A DNA stretch of 64,000 nt, taken from contig JACQAM010000023.1 of the NCBI GenBank assembly GCA_016194975.1, positions 124,001 to 188,000 on the forward strand, written 5' to 3'. A program made the position numbers and the translations under genes. Below, piece after piece: positions 57,508 to 64,000 of this stretch (position 1 is its first letter; each line of letters starts with the position of its first letter). The notes under the pieces are model-generated. The model searched no databases, was not told the origin of the DNA, and saw only the letters and a list, made by a program, of their open reading frames with translations. The stretch is from Bacteroidota bacterium. GTDB taxonomy: Bacteria > Bacteroidota > Bacteroidia > Palsa-965.

Positions 57508-58023
57508 TCAGGAATGATGGGGAATGTATTGGGAGAAATGGAGAATCTGTGCAAGTCCGTTCAATATCAGCGACCAGAGAAGGAGTGATGAAAGAAGATA
57601 AAGCAGTACCGGTTTTCTCTTCCTGAAAAAATGCGCCGCAACGATGGTACCGATAGGAATTGAGATGACACATGGAGTGACGAAAGCAATTCCCATAAGA
57701 CCGAATTTCATTTTTATTCCTACTACGAATCGCCTGCCGCGTGTGAATATCCGGGTTGGTTTTCTTTCGATCACTGCTGCGGGCTTGCGAAGAAAAACAG
57801 ATTTGATCACCGCTTTGGTGTGCTTCCACCATGTTGCGATGTTGGCGCCTGCAAAATAAAAAACAAAAATTCCGATGATGCCGCCAAGAGTTGTAATGAC
57901 AAAGGATTGTCCGAAATTGAAATTATAACGTTCTGCTTCGAAAGGAGCGAACAGGAATTTCACACTCGCTATAAATGCGACCTCCAGTATTTTCAGCCAA
58001 TGTGTGACCTGGTCGCTGTGCAT
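57508..58023 (-). CDS. Small membrane protein of unknown function, 171 residues
   Basis: Three or four membrane helices (about 10-25, 35-55, 108-133 and 140-160) with a basic loop VERKPTRIFTRGRRFVVGIKMKFG. It is followed 3 bases on by yjjG and preceded by upp, and probably belongs to their transcript. The ATG at 58023 is preferred because upstream codons overlap upp. I do not recognise a family, though it resembles small DedA- or DUF-type proteins only in size. Confidence 0.55.
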   Translation of the reverse strand: MHSDQVTHWLKILEVAFIASVKFLFAPFEAERYNFNFGQSFVITTLGGIIGIFVFYFAGANIATWWKHTKAVIKSVFLRKPAAVIERKPTRIFTRGRRFVVGIKMKFGLMGIAFVTPCVISIPIGTIVAAHFFRKRKPVLLYLLSSLLLWSLILNGLAQILHFSQYIPHHS

Positions 58024-58030
58024 GTTCCGC

Positions 58031-58678
58031 TCAGATTTTTGTTCCGTATGCAAGATCGCCCGCATCACCAAGACCGGGAACGATATAAGATTGCGCAGTA
58101 AGTTCTTCGTCGATAGCGCAGGTCCAGATGGAAGTACTTTCCGGCATGTGTTTTTTCAGGTAATCGATACCATACATACTTGAGATTACGGAAGCGACAT
58201 GAACATGTTTCGGTTTTCCCCGGCGAAGAAGTGCCTGGTAAGTGAGCACCATGGAAGTTCCGGTTGCAAGCATGGGATCGCAGATAATAAGTTCTTTTCC
58301 GTCGAGCGAAGGACAAGCCATATAATCGACATGCACTTCGAATGTTCCGTCTTTGTGATGCTGGCGATATGCAGAGATGAAAGCATTTTCAGCTTTATCA
58401 AAAATTTCAAGCATTCCCTGCTGAACAGGAAGTCCTGCACGAAGAATTCCTGCAATCACAGGTTGCTCTTTCAAAACAGATGCGCGCGCAATGCCGAGCG
58501 GCGTGGTCACTTCTTTATTGGAATATTCAAGCCCTTTGCTAATCTCGTAACCGAGTATCATTCCCATTCGCTCGAGATTTTTCCGGAAGCGCATAGGATC
58601 TTTTTGAATTTTTATGTCGCGTAATTCCGACATGTACAAATTCACAATGGAAGAATGTTTGCTGAGATCGTTGACCAT
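58031..58678 (-). CDS. upp: Uracil phosphoribosyltransferase
   Basis: Upp salvages uracil to UMP with PRPP. The PRPP-binding loop is LIICDPMLATGTSMVLTYQAL, the N-terminal flexible part has RMGMILGYEISKGLEY, and the C-terminal uracil-binding region ends in TAQSYIVPGLGDAGDLAYGT. The length (215) fits. It starts a minus-strand run with the small membrane protein and yjjG, a combination that makes sense as pyrimidine salvage plus nucleotide clean-up. Confidence 0.94.
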   Translation of the reverse strand: MVNDLSKHSSIVNLYMSELRDIKIQKDPMRFRKNLERMGMILGYEISKGLEYSNKEVTTPLGIARASVLKEQPVIAGILRAGLPVQQGMLEIFDKAENAFISAYRQHHKDGTFEVHVDYMACPSLDGKELIICDPMLATGTSMVLTYQALLRRGKPKHVHVASVISSMYGIDYLKKHMPESTSIWTCAIDEELTAQSYIVPGLGDAGDLAYGTKI

Positions 58679-58706
58679 AAATTTTTATTTATCCGGCGGT
58701 GTTCAA

Positions 58707-59621
58707 TCAACTTTTCAGGAAACGAACCGGCCATGGAAGCCGATTGCACCGGGCTTGTAAATATACGCATTCTTTAGCGCCGAATCCCCTATAGAAACGT
58801 GCGAGATTCGCATCATTGCTTCCTTCAAAATCAAGCACAAGATTCTTCTGTGAATTTTCATGGATAAATTGATCGATGAGCATAAACATGGCGCCGGTTT
58901 CTTTTCCCAGTTCATTTAAACCAGAAAAAAGAAAGATCACTTTTCCATTCGAATCAAGGAGAAAAGCGCCCGCGATCAATTCACCATTCTCATGCCCGAC
59001 ACCACACGTATGCAGGCGCCCGCGCGAATCGGCCGATTGGAGAAGTCTCCGGAGTGTATCATAATTATTTTCCTGGAGATTTTTCACTTCACTTCCCCTG
59101 CCCGTTCTGAAAAGGGTAATGATCTCTTCGCGCGATGGTTTTGCAACACTTTTTATCGGCGACTGTTTTGCTTTACGGATATTCCGTTTTGCATTATCGC
59201 TGTAATTTTTTGAAATGTTCTCGTATGAATCGATCAGGTCAAGTTCGTGTGTGAGATTCGGGCGGAATTCAAAATCTTCACCTGTCACTTTATTGAACGT
59301 ATTCAAATTGATTTCCCAATAGCGGAATTTTGCCGGAACTGCTTTTAAAAAACGCAGCGTGTCTTCGGCCGTAAGTTTATTAATTGAAAAAACACCGAGT
59401 TGCTGAACGAAGAAAGGAGGAAAAAGATATTCGATCCCGATCTTCTTTCCCTTCGTGAGTGGCATTACCGCGCGGTAATCATCCTCTATGAGTGCTTCCC
59501 ATTGCGGCGCCACCACATCGAGATACCAGGAATAGGCATAAATAATTCCGTTGAAAGATCGTCGAACGCAATCGTCCCATCTTTCCCTGTCAATTTCCGG
59601 TTGCTGCAAATATTTTATCAC
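58707..59621 (-). CDS. FemAB/GNAT-like acyltransferase, 304 residues
   Basis: The protein has two GNAT-like halves, with an N-terminal block PLTKGKKIGIEYLFPPFFVQQLG and a C-terminal LIAGAFLLDSNGKVIFLFSGLNELGKETGAMFMLIDQFI. The latter is seen in FemAB and lipid-II peptidyltransferases and in BioF2-like (CelD/cellulose) acetyltransferases. Substrate could be an amino sugar of a surface polysaccharide or peptidoglycan. It overlaps the next gene by four bases in the same direction, so it belongs to the polysaccharide run of 58.7-62.1 kb. Confidence 0.75.
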   Translation of the reverse strand: MIKYLQQPEIDRERWDDCVRRSFNGIIYAYSWYLDVVAPQWEALIEDDYRAVMPLTKGKKIGIEYLFPPFFVQQLGVFSINKLTAEDTLRFLKAVPAKFRYWEINLNTFNKVTGEDFEFRPNLTHELDLIDSYENISKNYSDNAKRNIRKAKQSPIKSVAKPSREEIITLFRTGRGSEVKNLQENNYDTLRRLLQSADSRGRLHTCGVGHENGELIAGAFLLDSNGKVIFLFSGLNELGKETGAMFMLIDQFIHENSQKNLVLDFEGSNDANLARFYRGFGAKECVYLQARCNRLPWPVRFLKS

Positions 59622-60952
59622 GCTCGTTCGGGTTGGACGGTTACTGCTGCTTTCTCAATGAGTTTTTCATAAACTTCTCTCCATCCTTTCCATTGTTTCT
59701 CATCACTCAGCGTTTCATTGTGCCAGAGCGAAACAAATTCTCCGTTCACTTTCTTCACTTCATCCACCAGTTCATTTATTTTCTGCGTTGCTTCATCAGG
59801 GGTAAGATGCATATAAAGGTTGAGTGTTGCATCCATCAATGCAAACGGGTGAATGCGAAGAGAAGTTTCGGATTCGAGATCAAGATCATAAAAATTAAAC
59901 GTCGAAGAAATTCCGGCGCGAAAACCGATCTCATTTGCAAATCCCATCGTATAATCGTCGGTGATATCAGCGTCAATGAGATTACGATAAGTGTCCGGGA
60001 ATTTGAGCATCAGGAAATGCTGGCGGCTGCGTGATATATCGGCGTGAAGAATATTTTTAAGCCGGCCCGATTCTGTTTTCAAACGCGATGGTATTCTTGC
60101 AGAAGCAAAAGAAGGATGAACGCCCACATCGGAATAATCTGCAATATGACGGATGAGTTCACGAAATTTCCTGTTCTGCACCGAAAGATTTTTATCATTC
60201 ACTCCATAATCGCCGACGAGAAAAAAATAAACCGGGCGAAGAGAATATTTTTTCTGAAGCGCAAGCTGGTACGCGTACGTGTCATACGGGTCGCGCTGCA
60301 GGCGCAGGAGCACTTTCGTGCGCGAGCGCATATCGGAAAAATCAAAATGAAAAAATGATTTTACATAACCGCCCAGCGTGCGCATGAATCCCTTTTGCCG
60401 ATACGCATAGGCATTGTCAATGTCAAGCGTCGGAGTGAAACGGTATTCCCTGTTTCCGAAATTCAGTTCCGGATATTTTTCACTTAGCAGGTGCTTTACC
60501 ATTATCGCCCATTGATTCACCACCGGTTTCATAAGAAAACCGTGCTGCCACGCGAGTGAATTCTTTGCATCGAAACGATCGATGTTGTCACGGATGTGCG
60601 GAAGATATTCCTCGTAACGGCTCACCATGTAAAATGCCGCAGCAAAAGGATCGAAAGGAAGTGCGGAAGATTTTCCTGTTGCAAAAAAAACTTTTTGCCC
60701 ATTCCATTCGAAAACAGAAATATTCTGATCCGCAATACCGCTTTCGAAAAGGAGATTCCTCGAATAGAAAAAAAGTGCGTCTCCCACCGGCTGCGTACTG
60801 TAACAGAGCTTAGGACCCGGTTCAGAAGAAAATTTCCGGGCATCATTGGTAACTGAAATATCGAGCCCCATGAGTTCACGAAAAAAAAGACGGAACATGT
60901 ATTTGTTCCTGCCCGTGATCTTCGGCGTGAAAATGGACAGGAGTTTTGTCAT
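59618..60952 (-). CDS. Polysaccharide deacetylase-like protein
   Basis: The 444-residue protein has a region with FTPTLDIDNAYAYRQKG, where D-x-D is the metal-binding pair of carbohydrate esterase 4-type deacetylases. GVHPSFAS (His of the H-x3-S/T motif) is seen further on, with LWHNETL near the end. The N-terminal 170 residues form a DUF7033-like domain. It probably removes acetyl groups from a surface sugar. Overlaps of four bases with both neighbours (wecB and the FemAB-like gene) bind it to one operon. Confidence 0.75.
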   Translation of the reverse strand: MTKLLSIFTPKITGRNKYMFRLFFRELMGLDISVTNDARKFSSEPGPKLCYSTQPVGDALFFYSRNLLFESGIADQNISVFEWNGQKVFFATGKSSALPFDPFAAAFYMVSRYEEYLPHIRDNIDRFDAKNSLAWQHGFLMKPVVNQWAIMVKHLLSEKYPELNFGNREYRFTPTLDIDNAYAYRQKGFMRTLGGYVKSFFHFDFSDMRSRTKVLLRLQRDPYDTYAYQLALQKKYSLRPVYFFLVGDYGVNDKNLSVQNRKFRELIRHIADYSDVGVHPSFASARIPSRLKTESGRLKNILHADISRSRQHFLMLKFPDTYRNLIDADITDDYTMGFANEIGFRAGISSTFNFYDLDLESETSLRIHPFALMDATLNLYMHLTPDEATQKINELVDEVKKVNGEFVSLWHNETLSDEKQWKGWREVYEKLIEKAAVTVQPERA

Positions 60953-62088
60953 GAAAGGTCGCTGATAATTTTTTCACCTATAAATTCCGCCGCATGCCCG
61001 TCGCCGAACAGCTGTGGATAATTTATTTTCCTGCCCAATAATTCTTCAATTGCTTTTTCAATTTTTTTCTCATTTGTACCAGTAAGTATCGCAGCGCCGC
61101 ACTCCACCAGTTCCACCCATTCTGTTTCTTCACGAAGGATCACGCAGGGTTTGTGAAAATAAAAAGCTTCCTTCTGCACGCCACCGGAATCGGTAAGAAC
61201 AAGCGCCGCATTTTTTTCAAGCCAGATCATTTCCAGAAAGGAAACCGGCGGAAGCAGGATCAGATTTTCATCCGCAGAAATTTCGAGCATCAGATCTTCC
61301 TGGTCGCTGAGCATCTTTTTCGTTCTTGGGTGAAGAGGAACTACAACTTTCCTGTGCTGTTTTTTTCCGGCATTCATCAGAGCAGAAAAAAGTGATCTCA
61401 ATTGCGAAGGATCATCCGTATTGGACTGGCGATGGATGGTGGCAAGGAAAAACTTTCCGGGTTGCAGATCATGCTCAGTCATAAACTTATTTTTCTTTTC
61501 AGCCAGATCAGAAAAATACAAACTGTTGTCGTACATGATATCGCCGCAATGATAAACATGTGGATGATCGGTGGTGGCGTTCGATACTTGTGAATGAATA
61601 ATTCCTTCTTTAAACAGATTTTCAATCCCTGTTTTTGTTGGAGAAAAAAGCAGAGTGGACAAACGATCGGTGATAATGCGGTTTATTTCTTCCGGCATGG
61701 TTTTCTCGAATGAACGCAATCCGGCTTCAACGTGAATGAGCGGAAGATTCATTTTTTCTGCCGTCACTGCGCCGGCCAGCGTTGAATTTGTATCGCCATA
61801 CACGAGCAGCGCACCCGGTTTTTCCCTGAGAATTATTTTTTCAATTCCTTCCATCATCAGCGCAACTTGCGACACCGGGGAAACAGATCCTACATTCAAC
61901 TGGTGATCGGGTTCGGGAATTCCAAGCTCAGCAAAAAAAACACGCGACATATTCTCATCATAGTGCTGGCCCGTATGCAAAATAGTTTCGCGGATCTTTC
62001 CTGCGAAAGATTTTTTTATGGCACGGCTGAGCGCCGCAGCTTTTATGATCTGCGGCCTTGCACCAATGACAGTGAGAAGATGAAACAT
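60949..62088 (-). CDS. wecB: UDP-N-acetylglucosamine 2-epimerase (non-hydrolysing)
   Basis: WecB makes UDP-ManNAc for surface polysaccharides. The opening MFHLLTVIGARPQIIKAAA is standard for the family, followed by ETILHTGQHYDENMSRVFF and LVYGDTNSTLAGAV. LIHVEAGLRSFEKTMPEEINRIITDRLSTLLFSPT (catalytic Asp, Glu and His) and LTDSGGVQKEAFYFHKPCVILREETEWVE follow. The ATG at 62088 is chosen because it starts the fold; the longer frame to 62142 runs into radC. It leads the run wecB - deacetylase - FemAB-like. Confidence 0.9.
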   Translation of the reverse strand: MFHLLTVIGARPQIIKAAALSRAIKKSFAGKIRETILHTGQHYDENMSRVFFAELGIPEPDHQLNVGSVSPVSQVALMMEGIEKIILREKPGALLVYGDTNSTLAGAVTAEKMNLPLIHVEAGLRSFEKTMPEEINRIITDRLSTLLFSPTKTGIENLFKEGIIHSQVSNATTDHPHVYHCGDIMYDNSLYFSDLAEKKNKFMTEHDLQPGKFFLATIHRQSNTDDPSQLRSLFSALMNAGKKQHRKVVVPLHPRTKKMLSDQEDLMLEISADENLILLPPVSFLEMIWLEKNAALVLTDSGGVQKEAFYFHKPCVILREETEWVELVECGAAILTGTNEKKIEKAIEELLGRKINYPQLFGDGHAAEFIGEKIISDLS

Positions 62089-62098
62089 AATGCGGAGT

Positions 62099-62794
62099 TC
62101 AGAGAAGTCCTTCGTCTGCAAAGCTAAAATATGTATTGGCACCCACGATAATATGATCGATCAGCGAGATGTCGAGCAATAACGCTCCTTCCTTCAGTTT
62201 TCGTGTGAGGCGAATATCATTTTCACTGGGCTTTACTTCTCCCGATGGATGATTATGGCAAATGACAATGGAATTTGCGCCAAGTGCAACCGCCGAACGG
62301 AAAACCATTCTCGGATCAACCACAGTTGCATTCATTCCGCCTTTGCTTACCTGTTCTTTCCGGAGCACTTTATTTGATCGCGTCAATAGCAATACCCAGA
62401 ATTCTTCGTGAACAAGATCTTCCATATCGCGGCGGAAAAACTGGTAAGCATCGCCGCTCCTGGTTACCTGCAACACTTCATTCGACTGGCAATTACTTCT
62501 GCGCCGGCCGAGTTCGAGTGCGGCAATCACATTCACGGCCTTCGCCTCTCCTACTCCATTGTACTGTTGCAACTCGGCAAAAGCCATTGTCCCTATCCTG
62601 TTCAGATCATTTCCTGAATCGGCAAGGATGCGTTTCGCGAGATCTACTGCCGTTTCTTTCCGGTTTCCTGATCCGAGAATAATAGCAAGTAATTCAGCAT
62701 CGCTCAATGAATGTTTTCCTTTGAGCATCATTTTTTCACGCGGGCGATCGTCTTCGGCCCAGCTGGTGATCGGTAATTTTTCTGTTTCGTACAT
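62099..62794 (-). CDS. radC: RadC family JAMM-domain protein
   Basis: The 231-residue protein has the UPF0758 N-terminal part (LPITSWAEDDRPREKMMLKGKHSLSDAELLAIILGSGNR) and the JAB/MPN domain with the zinc site HNHPSGEVKPSENDI (H-x-H-x10-D). The final LLDISLIDHIIVG is typical. Despite its name a direct repair role is doubtful. It is 11 bases before wecB on the same strand but unlikely to be part of sugar metabolism. Confidence 0.9.
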   Translation of the reverse strand: MYETEKLPITSWAEDDRPREKMMLKGKHSLSDAELLAIILGSGNRKETAVDLAKRILADSGNDLNRIGTMAFAELQQYNGVGEAKAVNVIAALELGRRRSNCQSNEVLQVTRSGDAYQFFRRDMEDLVHEEFWVLLLTRSNKVLRKEQVSKGGMNATVVDPRMVFRSAVALGANSIVICHNHPSGEVKPSENDIRLTRKLKEGALLLDISLIDHIIVGANTYFSFADEGLL

Positions 62795-62867
62795 ATGCGT
62801 AAATAAATTGGTGAACTATAAATTAAATTCTGATCCTAAAAAGTTTTAAAGCACTGCGCTGACCACC

Positions 62868-62897
62868 AAAAAAAAACATCGCTTTTTTATGGCGATG
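62868..62897 (-). terminator. Terminator of rpsT
   Basis: On the minus strand the stem CATCGC/GCGATG (62877-62882 and 62892-62897) is followed by nine T (62876-62868). It lies 28 bases past the rpsT stop. Confidence 0.75.
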
Positions 62898-62924
62898 CTT
62901 TTTCAGTAAGGTAATTCGGTGGAC

Positions 62925-63182
62925 TTATTTTCCGAGTGAAGCTACATGTCTCGTTAATTTTGATTTGATGTTGGCTGCCTTGTTCTTGTGAATGATGTTC
63001 TTCTTCGCAAGTTTATCAAGCATGGAAACGATGCCTGAAAGTTTTTTCTCCGCCGCCTTTTTATCTTTTTCTTCGCGGATATTTTTCAATGCAGTGCGTG
63101 TCGATTTTGCCTGGTATCGATTTACGAGGCGCTTTGCATTATTCGAGCGGATACGTTTTACTGATGATTTGTGATTTGCCAT
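62925..63182 (-). CDS. rpsT: 30S ribosomal protein S20
   Basis: S20 binds 16S rRNA early in small-subunit assembly. The 85-residue protein begins MANHKSSVKRIRSNNAKRLVNRYQAKSTRTALKN and is helical and basic throughout, ending in GKL-type SLGK. Its promoter and terminator are both recognisable, so it is a monocistronic unit. It is divergent from mnmH. Confidence 0.95.
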   Translation of the reverse strand: MANHKSSVKRIRSNNAKRLVNRYQAKSTRTALKNIREEKDKKAAEKKLSGIVSMLDKLAKKNIIHKNKAANIKSKLTRHVASLGK

Positions 63183-63208
63183 CTCTCTATTGTTTATTTT
63201 TAAGGACG

Positions 63209-63238
63209 CAAATATATGCCTTTTTCACTTTCTACCAA
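63209..63238 (-). promoter_or_regulatory. rpsT promoter
   Basis: On the minus strand TTG (63238-63236) and TATATTTG (63216-63209) are 19 bases apart, the canonical Bacteroidota spacing. The ATG is 26 bases downstream. The box overlaps one of the two possible mnmH starts on the other strand. Confidence 0.65.
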
Positions 63239-63248
63239 CAGTGGAAAC

Positions 63249-64000
63249 ATGCCAAAACCATTATTCATAGCTGATTTCCTCTCTAAAACTCCCGAAATTC
63301 CGGTGGTTGACGTGCGTTCTCCTGCGGAATTTGGGTCGGGGCATATTCCGGGCGCTTTCAATATTCCACTTTTCTCGAATGAAGAAAGAGCCGAGATCGG
63401 AACTATCTACAAGAAAAAAGGTCGGAAAAATGCGGTACTTCGCGGACTGGAAATTGTGGGGCCAAAAATGTCCCGGCTTGTTCAGGAAGCTTTAAAAATT
63501 GCGAAAGAAGAAAAATTATTGGTTCATTGCTGGCGTGGTGGAATGCGCAGCGCTTCGATGGCGTGGCTGTTTGAGTCGGCGGGAATACAATGCGAAACAC
63601 TCATTGGCGGATATAAATCTTTCCGCCGGCACGTGCTGGAAAGTTTTAATGTACCACTGAAACTACTCGTCATTGGCGGAGAAACAGGTTCTGGTAAAAC
63701 GGAAATTCTTCATCAACTTAAAAATGCAGGCGAACAGATACTTGATCTCGAAGCAATGGCTCATCACCGCGGATCTTCATACGGCGCAATTGGCCAGTTG
63801 CCGCAGCCAACCAGTGAACAATTTGAAAATGATCTTTTCATTGTCCTTCAAAAACTTGATTTAAATAAAAATATCTGGATGGAAGATGAATCGCGGAACA
63901 TAGGGCGCGTTTCTATTCCCAAAGCAATATGGGATCAGAAAATAACTGCACCTTGTTACCGGTTGAAAATTCCATTCGAGATACGCGTTCAGCGATTGGT
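63249..64000 (+). CDS. mnmH: tRNA 2-selenouridine synthase MnmH, N-terminal part
   Basis: MnmH replaces sulfur by selenium at wobble 2-thiouridine, or adds geranyl. The rhodanese domain is at 17-125, with DVRSPAEFGSGHIPGAFNIPL and the active Cys94 in LVHCWRGGMRS. The P-loop domain follows with GGETGSGKTEIL at 143-154, then LDLEAMAHHRGSSYG. The gene continues past the right edge. mnmA, which makes the substrate, is at the other end of this window. An in-frame ATG at 63216 gives 11 more residues but overlaps the rpsT promoter; I prefer 63249. Confidence 0.92.
   Translation, partial: MPKPLFIADFLSKTPEIPVVDVRSPAEFGSGHIPGAFNIPLFSNEERAEIGTIYKKKGRKNAVLRGLEIVGPKMSRLVQEALKIAKEEKLLVHCWRGGMRSASMAWLFESAGIQCETLIGGYKSFRRHVLESFNVPLKLLVIGGETGSGKTEILHQLKNAGEQILDLEAMAHHRGSSYGAIGQLPQPTSEQFENDLFIVLQKLDLNKNIWMEDESRNIGRVSIPKAIWDQKITAPCYRLKIPFEIRVQRL

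Overview
The window looks like chromosome from a member of the Bacteroidota, probably near Flavobacteriales or a related order; the exact family cannot be fixed from the text alone. The evidence is a short primary sigma factor of about 287 residues, an IspH of about 405 residues, WbqC, DUF4199-like, DUF2007-like and YwqK/MORN-type proteins, many lipoproteins and a subtilisin-like secreted protease. TAnnTTTG -7 boxes of the Bacteroidetes type precede many genes. The DNA is AT-leaning. No tRNA, rRNA, CRISPR array, prophage or intact insertion sequence was seen.

Layout. 1-10.6 kb: subtilase fragment, mnmA with a lipoprotein and a YwqK-like protein, small zinc-ribbon proteins, DoxX, a family 2 glycosyltransferase with a DUF4199-like protein, the SRP RNA gene, a GNAT enzyme, transaldolase (fsa type), a YciO/YrdC protein and an MFS transporter. 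10.6-20.8 kb: outer-membrane and TfoX-like proteins, then the minus-strand run dapB - lepB - lepB - wbqC - lipoprotein, followed on the plus strand by rpsP, rimM, a four-helix-bundle protein and trmN6. 20.8-24.3 kb: the most accessory-looking stretch, with an AT-rich phospholipase D/zinc-ribbon/membrane protein, two related lipoproteins and bcp. 24.5-38 kb: recA, uvrA, a Coq4-like membrane protein, a 679-residue secreted protein of unknown role, gap with a long N-terminal extension, rpoD, an HtrA/DegQ protease and dapF. 38-49 kb: an unrecognised membrane-protein pair, a GNAT enzyme, a seven-haem TPR cytochrome, mltG, ispH, a PlsC-like acyltransferase and cmk. 49-64 kb: a DEAD-box helicase with a repetitive basic tail, a ClC channel, a class III aminotransferase, psd, a YjjG nucleotidase, upp, a surface-polysaccharide run (FemAB-like, deacetylase-like, wecB), radC, rpsT and the start of mnmH.

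Most genes are housekeeping: translation and tRNA modification (mnmA, mnmH, rimM, trmN6, rpsP, rpsT), DNA repair (recA, uvrA, radC), envelope and lysine/peptidoglycan precursors (dapB, dapF, mltG, lepB, psd, plsC), and isoprenoid and central carbon metabolism (ispH, gap, fsa).

The least explained signal lies between genes. Many intergenic spaces hold large, often imperfect hairpins whose arms are strings of 6-11 nt near-repeat words (for example tacgaaa, acagata, ttggtcg, ttcaaga). Each hairpin has its own word, but the design is shared. In at least three places the words run into coding sequence (GNAT 3' end, wbqC, dapB stop). A second layer is made of dispersed GC-rich or palindromic elements at 12.2, 23.6, 24.3 and 52.5 kb and a 123-bp MITE-like element at 10.8 kb. 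The 52.5-kb element sits inside the 5' end of a lipoprotein gene. These are the best candidates for a poorly described system in the window.
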